From Bryobacteraceae bacterium (GTDB lineage: Bacteria; Acidobacteriota; Terriglobia; Bryobacterales; Bryobacteraceae), in contig JACZJQ010000339.1 in the NCBI GenBank assembly GCA_014860455.1, positions 1-62,161 of the forward strand: 62,161 nt of DNA, read 5' to 3'. This document shows, piece after piece, positions 6,435-14,549 of this stretch; the stretch's first letter is position 1, and every line of letters starts with the position of its first letter. Position numbers and translations under genes: made by a program. The notes under the pieces are model-generated. The model was not told where the DNA came from. It saw only the letters and a list, made by a program, of their open reading frames with translations, and made no database searches.

Positions 6435-8483
6435 ATGGTGAACTCTGCCCCTGCGCACGTGCCCGCACTCGATGCCGAGGCCATCGCGGCCCCGCAAGCC
6501 GATGACAACAGAGTCTTTGCGAGTTTTCTCAACCTATTCAGAACGGTTCCACTGGCGGCTGTTTTCGCCGATTCTTCGCCTGTTTCGGCGCGATCTAATG
6601 GGATGGAATGGCTAAATCTGCCGCCGGAGCCGTTTCTGGATTACGCCCGGACGCGGCCGCGGCTGCCGTTTGACGGGGTACCTTCGAATCCGGATAGCCA
6701 TGGAGACCAGACCACGTTTCTGCTTGCGCAGAGCCACCGGGCGTGGGTAACGCTGGACTTGATCGCCCGGCATCTGGGTCCGCAACCGGGCCAGACGGTG
6801 CTGGATCTGGGTTCTTATCCGTTTGCGCTGAGCATCGCCCTGAATGAGTACCTGCAACGGAACTGCCGCGTGATCGCCACGGTGAACCAGGAGATCGGCG
6901 AGACGGCGAGGCGGGAACTGTTGGACCGGCGGGTGGAGACGATCCCGGCGAATCTGGATCCGCTGGTCAAAGTGGCGGACCCGTTGCCGGGGATGTCCGA
7001 TGGTTTGCCGCTGCCGGACGGATCGGCCGATTTCGCGATCATGGCGCATGTGATCGAGCACCTTTATCATCCGCTCGACATCCTGCGCGAGACGCGGAGG
7101 GTGTTGAAGCCGGGCGGGCGGTTTGTGATCACAACCGACAACAGCTTCATGCTGGGCGGGCTTCTAAACTACCTCGAAGGCGGGCGGTTTCTGCACGAGC
7201 CGGTGGAAGGCACCGCGGCGATGGTGTTCCATGAGTGGCGGGGCCATGTCCGCTTCTATTCGAGGCAGGACCTGGAAACGCTGCTCGATGCGGCTGGCTT
7301 CGATGTCGTCGAGGTCCGGCACGAGGAGGTGTTGTACAATTCGTTTCCCGAGGAGCAGTTCGTCAGGCCGAACAACTGGTTGCCGAAGTGGCGGGCGGAT
7401 CTGTTGCGGGCGCTGCCTCAGTTGCGAAACGAAATCATGGTCGTCGGGCAGGCGCGTCCAATGCCGAGAGCGGTCTCGGTTGGGGTGCCGGCGGGGGCGC
7501 TGGAGCGCGATTTTGAAGCCGCGAAGAAGCGGCTGGCGGCAGGCGCGCTGGATGGGTCGAAGGCCGATTGGGTGGATTTCGCCTGGGGGGCGCGGATGCT
7601 GTGGGGGCGGTGGCCGACGCCGGGCGAGGCGCTGAAGTTCGAGCGCGAGGGTCAATCGGGCGGGTTGGACCGGCTGGCGCGGACGATGTTGGAGTCGCCG
7701 GCGTTCAGGGCGCGGCTGACGGAGCTGGAGGTGGAGCGGCCGGCACACGATTGCCTGGTGATGAGCGAGACCGCGGACAAGTTGAGGATCTGGTTCAGCG
7801 TGAGGGACACGTTTGTGGGGTTCCCGGTGGCGGTGGGGGTGTTTGAGCGGGAGTTGCAGCCGGTGTTCGAGCAGTTTGCCAAGCCTGGGGCGGTGTGCCT
7901 GGACATCGGCGCGAATCTTGGTTACTACACGGTGAAGATGGCTTCGCTGGGGGCGACGGTATACGCCTTCGAGCCGGACCCATTCAATTTCCACCTGCTG
8001 GAGAAGAACGTCGGGGAGAACGGCTTGGAGGTGCGGGTGACGCTGAACTGGGCGGCTTGCGGCAGCGCGGCAGGCCAGGTATCGATTGCGCGGGAGCCGG
8101 GCACGGCGAATTATGGAGCGGTGCATGTCGCAGGCGCGGGCGAGCAGGCGTCGGCGGAGGTGGAGTTGGTGCGGGTGGATGTGCGGGTACCGCAGGATGT
8201 GAAGGTGGATTTCATCAAGATCGACGTCGAGGGGTTCGAGCCAGAGGCGCTGGAAGGGGCGCGGGCGATCCTGGAGCGGGACCGCCCGGCGGTTCTGTGC
8301 GAATTCAACACCTACGCTCTGGAAGGGTATGCCAAAGACGCGCCGGCGCGGTTGCTGGCGCTGATGAGTTCGTTTGGCTACACGGCGTATGAAGCCGGAG
8401 CGTTTGCCCGCGGCGAGCGGAAGGAGTTCGTCTGGTCGGGCGAGGGCGGGGTGTTCACGAACCTCGTTTTCCTGGCCGGCTGA
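6435..8483 (+). CDS. Fusion of a type 11 SAM methyltransferase and an FkbM-family methyltransferase
   Basis: About 682 residues with two separate class I SAM-dependent methyltransferase domains. The N-terminal one has motif I VLDLGSYPFALSIAL and the typical ADFAIMAHVIEHLYHPLDIL...RVLKPGGRF. A central 100-residue linker, rich in A, R, E and W, joins it to a C-terminal FkbM domain with CLDIGANLGYYTVKMA, VYAFEPDPFNF and DFIKIDVEGFEPEALEGA. FkbM enzymes methylate hydroxyl groups on sugars or natural products, and paired domains of this sort often occur in polysaccharide modification. Start is uncertain: ATG 6435 is used, but TTG 6375 in the same frame is possible. The stop codon abuts the stop of the convergent ABC ATPase gene with no spacer. 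Confidence 0.88.
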   Translation: MVNSAPAHVPALDAEAIAAPQADDNRVFASFLNLFRTVPLAAVFADSSPVSARSNGMEWLNLPPEPFLDYARTRPRLPFDGVPSNPDSHGDQTTFLLAQSHRAWVTLDLIARHLGPQPGQTVLDLGSYPFALSIALNEYLQRNCRVIATVNQEIGETARRELLDRRVETIPANLDPLVKVADPLPGMSDGLPLPDGSADFAIMAHVIEHLYHPLDILRETRRVLKPGGRFVITTDNSFMLGGLLNYLEGGRFLHEPVEGTAAMVFHEWRGHVRFYSRQDLETLLDAAGFDVVEVRHEEVLYNSFPEEQFVRPNNWLPKWRADLLRALPQLRNEIMVVGQARPMPRAVSVGVPAGALERDFEAAKKRLAAGALDGSKADWVDFAWGARMLWGRWPTPGEALKFEREGQSGGLDRLARTMLESPAFRARLTELEVERPAHDCLVMSETADKLRIWFSVRDTFVGFPVAVGVFERELQPVFEQFAKPGAVCLDIGANLGYYTVKMASLGATVYAFEPDPFNFHLLEKNVGENGLEVRVTLNWAACGSAAGQVSIAREPGTANYGAVHVAGAGEQASAEVELVRVDVRVPQDVKVDFIKIDVEGFEPEALEGARAILERDRPAVLCEFNTYALEGYAKDAPARLLALMSSFGYTAYEAGAFARGERKEFVWSGEGGVFTNLVFLAG

Positions 8484-9164
8484 CTATTCCTCGCGCAGGC
8501 GGCCGTCGCGCATGGTGACGGTGCGGTGGCCGTAGGCGGCGGCCTCGGGATTGTGCGTGATCATGAGGATTGTCTGGCCGAGCTTCTCGTTGAGGTCGCG
8601 CAGGATGGAGAGGACGCGGTCGGAGTTCTCTGTATCGAGGTTGCCGGTGGGCTCGTCGGCCAGCAGGATGGCGGGCTGGTTGACCAGGGAGCGGGCGATG
8701 GCGACGCGCTGCTGTTCGCCGCCGGAAAGCGCGCGCGGCTTGTGGTGGAGGCGGTGCTGGATGCCGAGCAGTTTGAGCAGATCGGTGAACTGGTCGTTGA
8801 GCGGCTGACCGTTGCCGCCGTTGAAGTGGCGGGCCATGAGGATGTTGTCCATGGCGGTGAGCGTGGGCAGCAGGTTGTATTTCTGGAAGATGAAGCCGAC
8901 TTTGCCGCGGCGCAGGCGTGTGCGTTCGAGGTCGGTCAGGTTGGCCATGTCCTGGCCGTCGATGACGACGGTGCCGGAGGAGGGCGAGGTGAGACCGCCG
9001 ACGATGTGGAACAGAGTGGATTTGCCTGATCCCGACGGTCCGACGACCGAAAGGAACTCGCCGCGGCCGACAGTGAGATCCACGCCTCGCAGCGCGGGCA
9101 CTTCAACGTCGCCGACGCGGTAGATCTTTTTCAGACCGCTGATCTCGATGATCGGGTTATTCAT
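8484..9164 (-). CDS. ABC transporter ATP-binding protein, MacB/LolD type
   Basis: Cytoplasmic ATPase that powers the FtsX-like permease encoded immediately upstream. The 226-residue protein shows Walker A GPSGSGKST, the Q-loop in FIFQKYNLLPTLTA, signature LSGGEQQRVAIARSL, Walker B ILLADEPTGNLD and the H-loop ITHNPE. The NLL-x-LTA sequence and DEPTGNLD are characteristic of the MacB/LolD/FtsE group involved in mechanotransmission, lipoprotein release or efflux. Start ATG 9164 overlaps the permease gene by 8 bases; the upstream in-frame alternative at 9185 adds an unrelated MRSRRWL. No adaptor (MacA) or lipoprotein gene lies nearby, so the substrate is unknown. Confidence 0.93.
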   Translation of the reverse strand: MNNPIIEISGLKKIYRVGDVEVPALRGVDLTVGRGEFLSVVGPSGSGKSTLFHIVGGLTSPSSGTVVIDGQDMANLTDLERTRLRRGKVGFIFQKYNLLPTLTAMDNILMARHFNGGNGQPLNDQFTDLLKLLGIQHRLHHKPRALSGGEQQRVAIARSLVNQPAILLADEPTGNLDTENSDRVLSILRDLNEKLGQTILMITHNPEAAAYGHRTVTMRDGRLREE

Positions 9165-10257
9165 AAGCCAGCGCCTCGATCGCATCCTGGCGGGCGGCTC
9201 GCAATCCCGGCCAGGTGGCGCCGAGCAGGGAAGCGAAGATGGCGATGGCGGCGACGATGGGCCACCAGTCGTAGACGATCACCGATTGCAGAGAAGCCTT
9301 CACCAGAGTATTGATTGCCGCGTTGGCAGCGTAGCTTAAGCCGATGCCGGCGGCCCAGCCGACCAGCGCCAGCACCAGCGTCTCGCGCAGCAGGATGTTG
9401 ACGATATCGGCGGGCGAGGCGCCGAGCGCCTTGAGGATGCCGATTTCGCGGGTGCGTTCGAGCACGGTCGTATACATGGTGAGCCAGACCACCAGGAATC
9501 CGATGACGATGGACAGTCCGATGATGACGTAAATGAACGCCTTCAAGCCGGGCACGTTGTCGATGGAGAACATGGAGACGAACTCCTCGACAGAGTAAAT
9601 GGAGTAGCCTTCGAGGCCGGGGGTGTTCTTCAGCTCCGTGATGACGGCGGGCGTGGCCTTGGAGTCGTCGAGTTTGAGCAGCACCTGGCTGATCTTGCCG
9701 GAGTTGCTGGTGCATTCCTGAAGTGTCGCGAGCGGGGCGATGATGCGGGCGAGTTTGCCGGCCTCGACGATGCCGGTGACGCGCCAGTCGGTGTTGAGGA
9801 AGCGGACGGTATCGCCGACATCCTTCTTATTCTGCTCGGCGTAGTATTCGTCGATGACTACATCGAACTTGTCCTTGAACCGGCCGCCTTCGAGGAAACG
9901 GATGCCGCTCATGGCGACGAAGTCGTCGAACTCAACGCCGGTGACGGTGCTGATGCCGCCAATGGGCTGGACGAGGGTGCCGGCGGCCCTGACGACGTGG
10001 GGCTGCTTGATGAAGAACGCTTCGATCATCTTCTCGGGCATGTTGGCGCCGCCGAGGGAGATGGCGCTGGCGGCGGGCGGTTTGACGAAGATGTCGGCGC
10101 CGGCGCCGCGGGCGCGATTCTGGGAGTCCTGCAACATGCCGCGGCTCAGGCCGACGACGGCGAGGATCATGGTGACCTGAAAGCCGATGGACAGCGCGCT
10201 GAGTGCGGTGCGCAGCCGCCGGTGCTTCAGGTTTTCAATAACAAGGCGGTTGATCAC
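9157..10257 (-). CDS. ABC transporter permease, FtsX/MacB family
   Basis: A 366-residue membrane protein with one N-terminal helix (residues ~15-40), a roughly 200-residue periplasmic MacB-PCD-like domain, and three C-terminal helices forming the FtsX domain with TREIGILKALGASPADIVNILLRET, the coupling segment typical of type VII ABC systems. Together with the overlapping ATPase it forms a complete transporter that probably works by mechanotransmission in the periplasm rather than by classical substrate import. The gene lies 48 bases downstream of cobT's stop on the same strand, so it may be cotranscribed with the cobalamin operon, but nothing in the protein links it to B12. Confidence 0.92.
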   Translation of the reverse strand: MINRLVIENLKHRRLRTALSALSIGFQVTMILAVVGLSRGMLQDSQNRARGAGADIFVKPPAASAISLGGANMPEKMIEAFFIKQPHVVRAAGTLVQPIGGISTVTGVEFDDFVAMSGIRFLEGGRFKDKFDVVIDEYYAEQNKKDVGDTVRFLNTDWRVTGIVEAGKLARIIAPLATLQECTSNSGKISQVLLKLDDSKATPAVITELKNTPGLEGYSIYSVEEFVSMFSIDNVPGLKAFIYVIIGLSIVIGFLVVWLTMYTTVLERTREIGILKALGASPADIVNILLRETLVLALVGWAAGIGLSYAANAAINTLVKASLQSVIVYDWWPIVAAIAIFASLLGATWPGLRAARQDAIEALAYE

Positions 10258-10305
10258 TTCTTAGACAGTTCCCTTTTTCAGCTCTAATTCTATTGTTGCG
10301 CAGAC

Positions 10306-11349
10306 TCAGCTGTCCGACGAACCGGCCTGAGCGGTTTCGTTGACAAGATGGATGGCGGTCTCCATGAGGTGGAGCAGCATGGGGGCGGCGCAGCCCGAAT
10401 CGGGGTGCATGTGGAGGTGGTAGCAAGCTTCCACCTGCAGGATGTCATGGAGCAGTTCGTGGGCCGGCGAGGATGATTGGTGGGCGAAGATGGCGGCATC
10501 GAGCGAATCGGCCGCCAGCGAGCGGGCGGCTAGGGCGGCGACGCCGGAGACGAAGCCGTCGATAGCGACGGGCAGACGCTTGCCGGCGGCGCCGATGAGG
10601 AATCCGGTCATGGCGGAGATATCCCAGCCGCCGAGACAGCGCAGGGCGCCGAAGGGGTTGACGCAGTCGGCGGAATGACGTCCGACGGCGGTGCGGACGG
10701 CGGCGACCATGCGGTGGTGGGCGCTTTCGGGCTGATCCTCGGTTCTTGGACAGGTTTCGGAGGCTTCGTGTCCGGTGAGGGCGGTGAGCAGGGCGGCGGC
10801 GGCGGTCATCGCGCCGTCGCCGATGTGGGCCAGTCCAACGCAGTCGAAGCGTTTTGACGCATCCCAGGCCATATTCAGTCCGGCGAGCAGGGCGGCGTTG
10901 GTGTCCTCAACCATCAACGCGGGCAGGCGGGTGATGTTGGACGCGGCCGCGCCGGCGTGGATGCGTTCGAGGCCGGGCAGGGGGGCTCCGGCGAGTCCGC
11001 AATCGATCAGGATGGGCTCGATCTGATATCTGCGGCAGAGAGACGAGACCGGGTCGCCGCCACGCAGGACCAGTTGAACGCGCTTCCGGCCGGAGTTGAC
11101 CGCTCCATGGGAGATGCCTTCCTCGATCACGCCGTGGTCGCCGCAGAAGATGTAGAGGCCTTTGCGCTGCGCCGAGGGTGATTCGGTTCCCTGGACGATG
11201 CCACAGTGCAGGTACAGATCCTCGATGCGGCCCAGTGCGGCGGGGGCTTTGTCGAGCGAGTCGAGGCGGCGGGTGAGTGCGCCGGCGACATGGGGGTCGA
11301 GCAACGGGTGGACGGTTTCCAGCGCCGCTTTCACTTCATTCGAGATCAT
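10306..11349 (-). CDS. cobT: CobT-like nicotinate-nucleotide:lower-ligand phosphoribosyltransferase (divergent)
   Basis: CobT activates the lower ligand base (normally dimethylbenzimidazole) with nicotinate mononucleotide for cobalamin assembly. The family opening LDKAPAALGRIEDL (residues 32-45), the GDHGVIEEGIS strand (70-80), LRGGDPVSSL (95-104) and LGGWDISAMTGFLIGAA (239-255) are clear. Key active-site segments differ: the usual GEMGIGNTT loop is replaced by HIGDGAMTAAA (175-185), and the C-terminal LGEGTGAA motif with the catalytic glutamate reads MHPDSGCAA (314-322). The protein may use another base, be impaired, or have a new role. Last gene of the cobalamin operon, 39 bases after cobU. 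Confidence 0.85.
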   Translation of the reverse strand: MISNEVKAALETVHPLLDPHVAGALTRRLDSLDKAPAALGRIEDLYLHCGIVQGTESPSAQRKGLYIFCGDHGVIEEGISHGAVNSGRKRVQLVLRGGDPVSSLCRRYQIEPILIDCGLAGAPLPGLERIHAGAAASNITRLPALMVEDTNAALLAGLNMAWDASKRFDCVGLAHIGDGAMTAAAALLTALTGHEASETCPRTEDQPESAHHRMVAAVRTAVGRHSADCVNPFGALRCLGGWDISAMTGFLIGAAGKRLPVAIDGFVSGVAALAARSLAADSLDAAIFAHQSSSPAHELLHDILQVEACYHLHMHPDSGCAAPMLLHLMETAIHLVNETAQAGSSDS

Positions 11350-11388
11350 TTTCCTTGCAACTCCAGGGGACTCGCGAGCAGGGCCGCG

Positions 11389-11901
11389 TCAGCGGATTCT
11401 CTTGGGGATGCCGAAGACCATCCAGTACAGGCGCGAGGCCTTTTCGGCGGCCTTGCGGTTGATCAGGCCGGCGACGCGGCGCATCTGGCGGGACTCGGCG
11501 CAATCGACGGGGAAGCCGAAGTCGACGTCGCTGGTCACCACCACAAGCTCCGCTCCGCAACGGGGCGCAAGGTCGAGGAAACGTTCGGCTTCCTGTTCCG
11601 GATCGCGGGTGCCGGTCATCACCAGGTTCGAGACCCAGACGGTGAGATCGTCGACAACGATAGCGTCGAACACCTCCGCCCGGTCCTCGATCACTTTGAC
11701 GATGTCGAGCGGTTCCTCATAGGTGACAAAGCTCGATCCGCGCTCCTCGCGCGCCGTGGCGATCTTGCCGGCGTTCTCTTCGTCGTCCTCCGGACGCATG
11801 GTGCCGATAAAGGCCAGCCTGGGCCCATGGGCGCTGGCAATCGCCTGCGCATAGCGGCTCTTTCCGCTTCTGCGCCCTCCTCCAACAACGACTAAAGCCA
11901 T
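11389..11901 (-). CDS. cobU: Adenosylcobinamide kinase / adenosylcobinamide-phosphate guanylyltransferase (CobU)
   Basis: Phosphorylates adenosylcobinamide and transfers GMP to it, making AdoCbi-GDP for the nucleotide-loop pathway. The 170-residue protein begins with the P-loop GGGRRSGKS (residues 7-15), continues with the guanylyl-acceptor region FIGTMRPEDDEENAGKIATAREER, and has the Walker-B-like VVDDLTVWVSNL. This is the usual CobU length. ATG 11901 is used because it gives the canonical MALVVVGGGRRSGKS; longer in-frame extensions are shadow sequence of btuC. It overlaps the btuC stop by 10 bases. A cysteine is present after the P-loop region only in the C-terminal half (APRC, VDCAES), so the guanylylated residue is not assigned here. 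Confidence 0.93.
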   Translation of the reverse strand: MALVVVGGGRRSGKSRYAQAIASAHGPRLAFIGTMRPEDDEENAGKIATAREERGSSFVTYEEPLDIVKVIEDRAEVFDAIVVDDLTVWVSNLVMTGTRDPEQEAERFLDLAPRCGAELVVVTSDVDFGFPVDCAESRQMRRVAGLINRKAAEKASRLYWMVFGIPKRIR

Positions 11902-12920
11902 AGACTTTTCCGCCTGCTTCTCAATAGTGCAATAAAGAATGGTCCGCCGACCAGTGCCGTGACGACGCTGACCGGGATTTCCACCGACATCAGGGTCCGG
12001 GCGGCGGTGTCGCAGAGGACCAGGAACGCCGCTCCGGCCAGGAATGAGGCCGGCATGAGGAGCCGGTGGTCGGCGCCGGTTTTCAGCCGTAGGGCATGCG
12101 GGACGATGAGCCCGACGAATCCGATGGGGCCGGTAATAGATGTGACGGTGGCCGTCAGAACGCTGCCGGCGACGTAGCCGAGAATCATCAACCGGCGTGG
12201 GGATGCGCCGCGGGCCGAGGCCCACTCCTCGCCGACGGCCATCAGGTTCCATTCGCGCGCCTTCCAGCAGATGACGGCCGAGACGGGCAGGATGACCGCC
12301 GCCACCATTGCCAGCACCGTGGCCGGCAGAGGCTCGATGCCGCCCATCAGCCAGTGGACGATGGCAAACGACTGGCCGACCGAGGCCAGGTTGTGCAGCA
12401 CCATGATGATGGACATGACGATGGAATTGATGGTCACCCCTGCCAGAAGCAACGTGAACGACGACATGCGGCGGCCTTCGGCGGCGACGCCGGCGACCAG
12501 GGCCAGGGTGAGCATGGCGCCGATGAGCGCCGAAACCCAGACGGCCGGGACGCCGGCGACCGAACTCCAGCGGAAACTGATGGCGAGAACCGCGCCGAGC
12601 GAGGCTCCGGAGGACACGCCAAGGGTGTAAGGGGTGGCCAGGGCGTCGCGCAGCAGGGCCTGGAAGAGTGCGCCGGAGATCGCCAACGCGCCGCCTGCGA
12701 GGGCGGCAAGGATGGTGCGGGGCCAGCGGACGCCGTAGAAGATCTGGGCATCAGGCCACTGGCCGGCGAGGGCGGCGGGCAGGCTGATGCGGGTGGAGCC
12801 GACCAGCGGGGCAAGGACGAGCACGGCGGCCAGGATGACGCCGCTGACGCCGAGCGTGACGGCCAGACGGCGGGCGAGCCCTGCGCCGTTGGCCTGTGTC
12901 GCGGATGGCTCATTCGCCAT
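11892..12920 (-). CDS. btuC: Cobalamin/iron-siderophore ABC transporter permease (BtuC/FecCD)
   Basis: A 342-residue inner-membrane permease with about ten helices in the BtuC fold. Family motifs include RWPRTILAALAGGALAISGALFQALLRDALATPYTLGVSSGAS near the N-terminus and the coupling region GYVAGSVLTATVTSITGPIGFVGLIVPHALR. Embedded between btuD and cobU and close to cobD and cobT, it is much more likely to import cobalamins or corrinoids than iron chelates, although the family alone does not decide this. ATG 12920 overlaps the btuD stop by 11 bases; ATG 12965 would add 15 residues with no sign of conservation. Confidence 0.9.
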   Translation of the reverse strand: MANEPSATQANGAGLARRLAVTLGVSGVILAAVLVLAPLVGSTRISLPAALAGQWPDAQIFYGVRWPRTILAALAGGALAISGALFQALLRDALATPYTLGVSSGASLGAVLAISFRWSSVAGVPAVWVSALIGAMLTLALVAGVAAEGRRMSSFTLLLAGVTINSIVMSIIMVLHNLASVGQSFAIVHWLMGGIEPLPATVLAMVAAVILPVSAVICWKAREWNLMAVGEEWASARGASPRRLMILGYVAGSVLTATVTSITGPIGFVGLIVPHALRLKTGADHRLLMPASFLAGAAFLVLCDTAARTLMSVEIPVSVVTALVGGPFFIALLRSRRKSLWL

Positions 12921-13680
12921 ATGCGATCCAGCCTTTTCCGGAGGAGCGGGGGAGCCATTCGGCATCGACGGCGAAGATGCGGCGGATTGAGGCGGGCGAG
13001 AGGGCGTCGCTGGGCGAGGCGTCGGCTTCGACGCGGCCGGCTTTTAGGGCGATGACGCGGTCAGAGAATGCGGCGGCCAGGTTCAGGTCGTGAGTGACCG
13101 AGACGACCAGCAGACCCTCGTTGGCGAGGCGGCGGAGGAGTTTGTAGATGGATAGCTGGTGTTCGAGGTCGAGGAATGTGGTGGGTTCGTCGAGCAGCAG
13201 GACTTCCGGCTGTTGGGCCAGGGCCGAGGCCAGCACGACGCGCTGGCGCTCGCCGCCGCTCAAAGAGCGGAAGTCGCGGTGGGCGAAGGCTGCGACATCG
13301 GTGAGGTCCATGGCGCGGCGGGCGGCGGCGATGTCGTCGGGCGATTCGAAGAGTCCGCCGGCGTAAGGGGTGCGGCCCATGAAGACGACCTGTTCGGCGG
13401 TGAAGGGGAATTCGAGGCGCAGGCTCTGCGGGACGAAGCTGACCGAGCGGGCGAAGGGGGCGCGTTTCCAGGCGCTCACCTCGCGGCCGCGGAACAGACA
13501 ACTGCCCTCGTAGGGCTGGCGAAGTCCGGCCATGATGCCGAGAAGGGTGGATTTGCCGGCGCCGTTGGGGCCGGTGAGTGCGACCAGACTCCCCAGCGAC
13601 ATTTCGAGCGAGACCGACGAAAGGACTCGCGAGGAGCCGTAGCTGAAGCCTGTGCCGCTGAGGGCGTACAGCGGCGTCAT
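12910..13680 (-). CDS. btuD: Cobalamin/corrinoid ABC transporter ATP-binding protein (BtuD/FecE)
   Basis: A 256-residue ATPase of the BtuD/FecE group. It shows Walker A GPNGAGKST, the Q-loop segment FVPQSLRLEFPFTAEQVVFMGR (the P-F-T-V-x-D/E-x-V pattern typical for siderophore/B12 importers), signature LSGGERQRVVLASAL, Walker B VLLLDEPTTFLD and H-loop VTHDLNLAAAFSDRV. It overlaps btuF by 4 bases (ATGA) and btuC by 11, so the three transport components are translationally coupled. The C-terminal 40 residues (SPASIRRIFAVDAEWL) match the extended tail seen in this ATPase group. Corrinoid specificity is inferred from the neighbours. Confidence 0.92.
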   Translation of the reverse strand: MTPLYALSGTGFSYGSSRVLSSVSLEMSLGSLVALTGPNGAGKSTLLGIMAGLRQPYEGSCLFRGREVSAWKRAPFARSVSFVPQSLRLEFPFTAEQVVFMGRTPYAGGLFESPDDIAAARRAMDLTDVAAFAHRDFRSLSGGERQRVVLASALAQQPEVLLLDEPTTFLDLEHQLSIYKLLRRLANEGLLVVSVTHDLNLAAAFSDRVIALKAGRVEADASPSDALSPASIRRIFAVDAEWLPRSSGKGWIAYGE

Positions 13681-14549
13681 CGCTTGCCTTTCGGCAATGC
13701 GCCTGGATGGAGGAAATCGAGAAACTCGCGGGCGGCTTCGGCCATTCGGGGTCCGGGGACGACGAAGTGGGAGTTTGTGACGGCATGGACGCGGCCCGTG
13801 CGGACGGCCTTGAGGCGGCCATAGGCGCGCCAGAGGGCGAGTTCCTCGCGGCGGCGATTTTCGTCTGAGCCGGTGGCATGGGCGTAGTCGCCCATATCGA
13901 TGATGACGTCGGGGTCGGCGGCGAGGATCTGTTCGAGGCTGACCTTGGGGTATTGGATGGGGGACGCGGCGAGGATGTTGACGCCGCCGGCGAGTCGCAG
14001 CAGTTCGTCGAGGAAAGTGCCGGGTCCGGCTCCAACCATACTTTGAAGGGTACCTGGAGCGCGGCCGACAAGGAAGAGGACGGATGTCCTGCTTTTGCGG
14101 GCGGCGGCGGAGCGGACCGCGTCGAGGTCGCGGCGGATCGCGCCGGCCAGGCGACGGGCGGAGGGTTCAGAGCCGGTCAACTGGCCGATGCGGGCGATGG
14201 AGGCGAGGACGGACTGGTTGTTATCCATGTCCAACTCGTCCGCCTTGAGGCCGAGGGCGCGCAGGCGGGTGGTGACGCCGACGGGGTTCTTAATGACCAG
14301 GACGAGAGTTGGCTTGAGTTGCAGGATGCGTTCGTAGTCGGGTTCGAGGAAGGTGCCGACTTTGGGTTTCGAGAGCGCATCCTTGGGGAAGGTGCAGAAT
14401 GTTGTGACGCCGACGACCTGCGGGCCGAGGCCGAGGGCGTAAAGGGTTTCAGTGATCGACGGCGAGGTGGAGACGATCCGGGCAGGCGTCTGCGCCTGCA
14501 AGTGGGGCGCGGACAGGACGACAGCCAGGAGGGCGATCAGTCGTCGCAA
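13677..14549 (-). CDS. btuF: Periplasmic corrinoid-binding protein of the ABC importer (BtuF-like)
   Basis: A 290-residue exported protein with a signal peptide (LIALLAVVLSAPHLQAQ) and the helical-backbone metal-receptor fold. The N-terminal lobe has IVSTSPSITETLYALGLGPQVVGVTTFCTFPKDA and the family's Y/F-E-x-I-L-x-L-x-P-D/T-L-V segment (PDYERILQLKPTLVLV); the C-terminal lobe has VSLEQILAADPDVIIDMG. Delivers corrinoid to BtuCD from the periplasm. Start TTG 14549 is chosen because GGGAG lies 5 bases upstream and the signal peptide begins there; the frame is open further upstream only as cobD shadow. It overlaps the cobD stop by 13 bases. Confidence 0.9.
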   Translation of the reverse strand: MRRLIALLAVVLSAPHLQAQTPARIVSTSPSITETLYALGLGPQVVGVTTFCTFPKDALSKPKVGTFLEPDYERILQLKPTLVLVIKNPVGVTTRLRALGLKADELDMDNNQSVLASIARIGQLTGSEPSARRLAGAIRRDLDAVRSAAARKSRTSVLFLVGRAPGTLQSMVGAGPGTFLDELLRLAGGVNILAASPIQYPKVSLEQILAADPDVIIDMGDYAHATGSDENRRREELALWRAYGRLKAVRTGRVHAVTNSHFVVPGPRMAEAAREFLDFLHPGALPKGKR

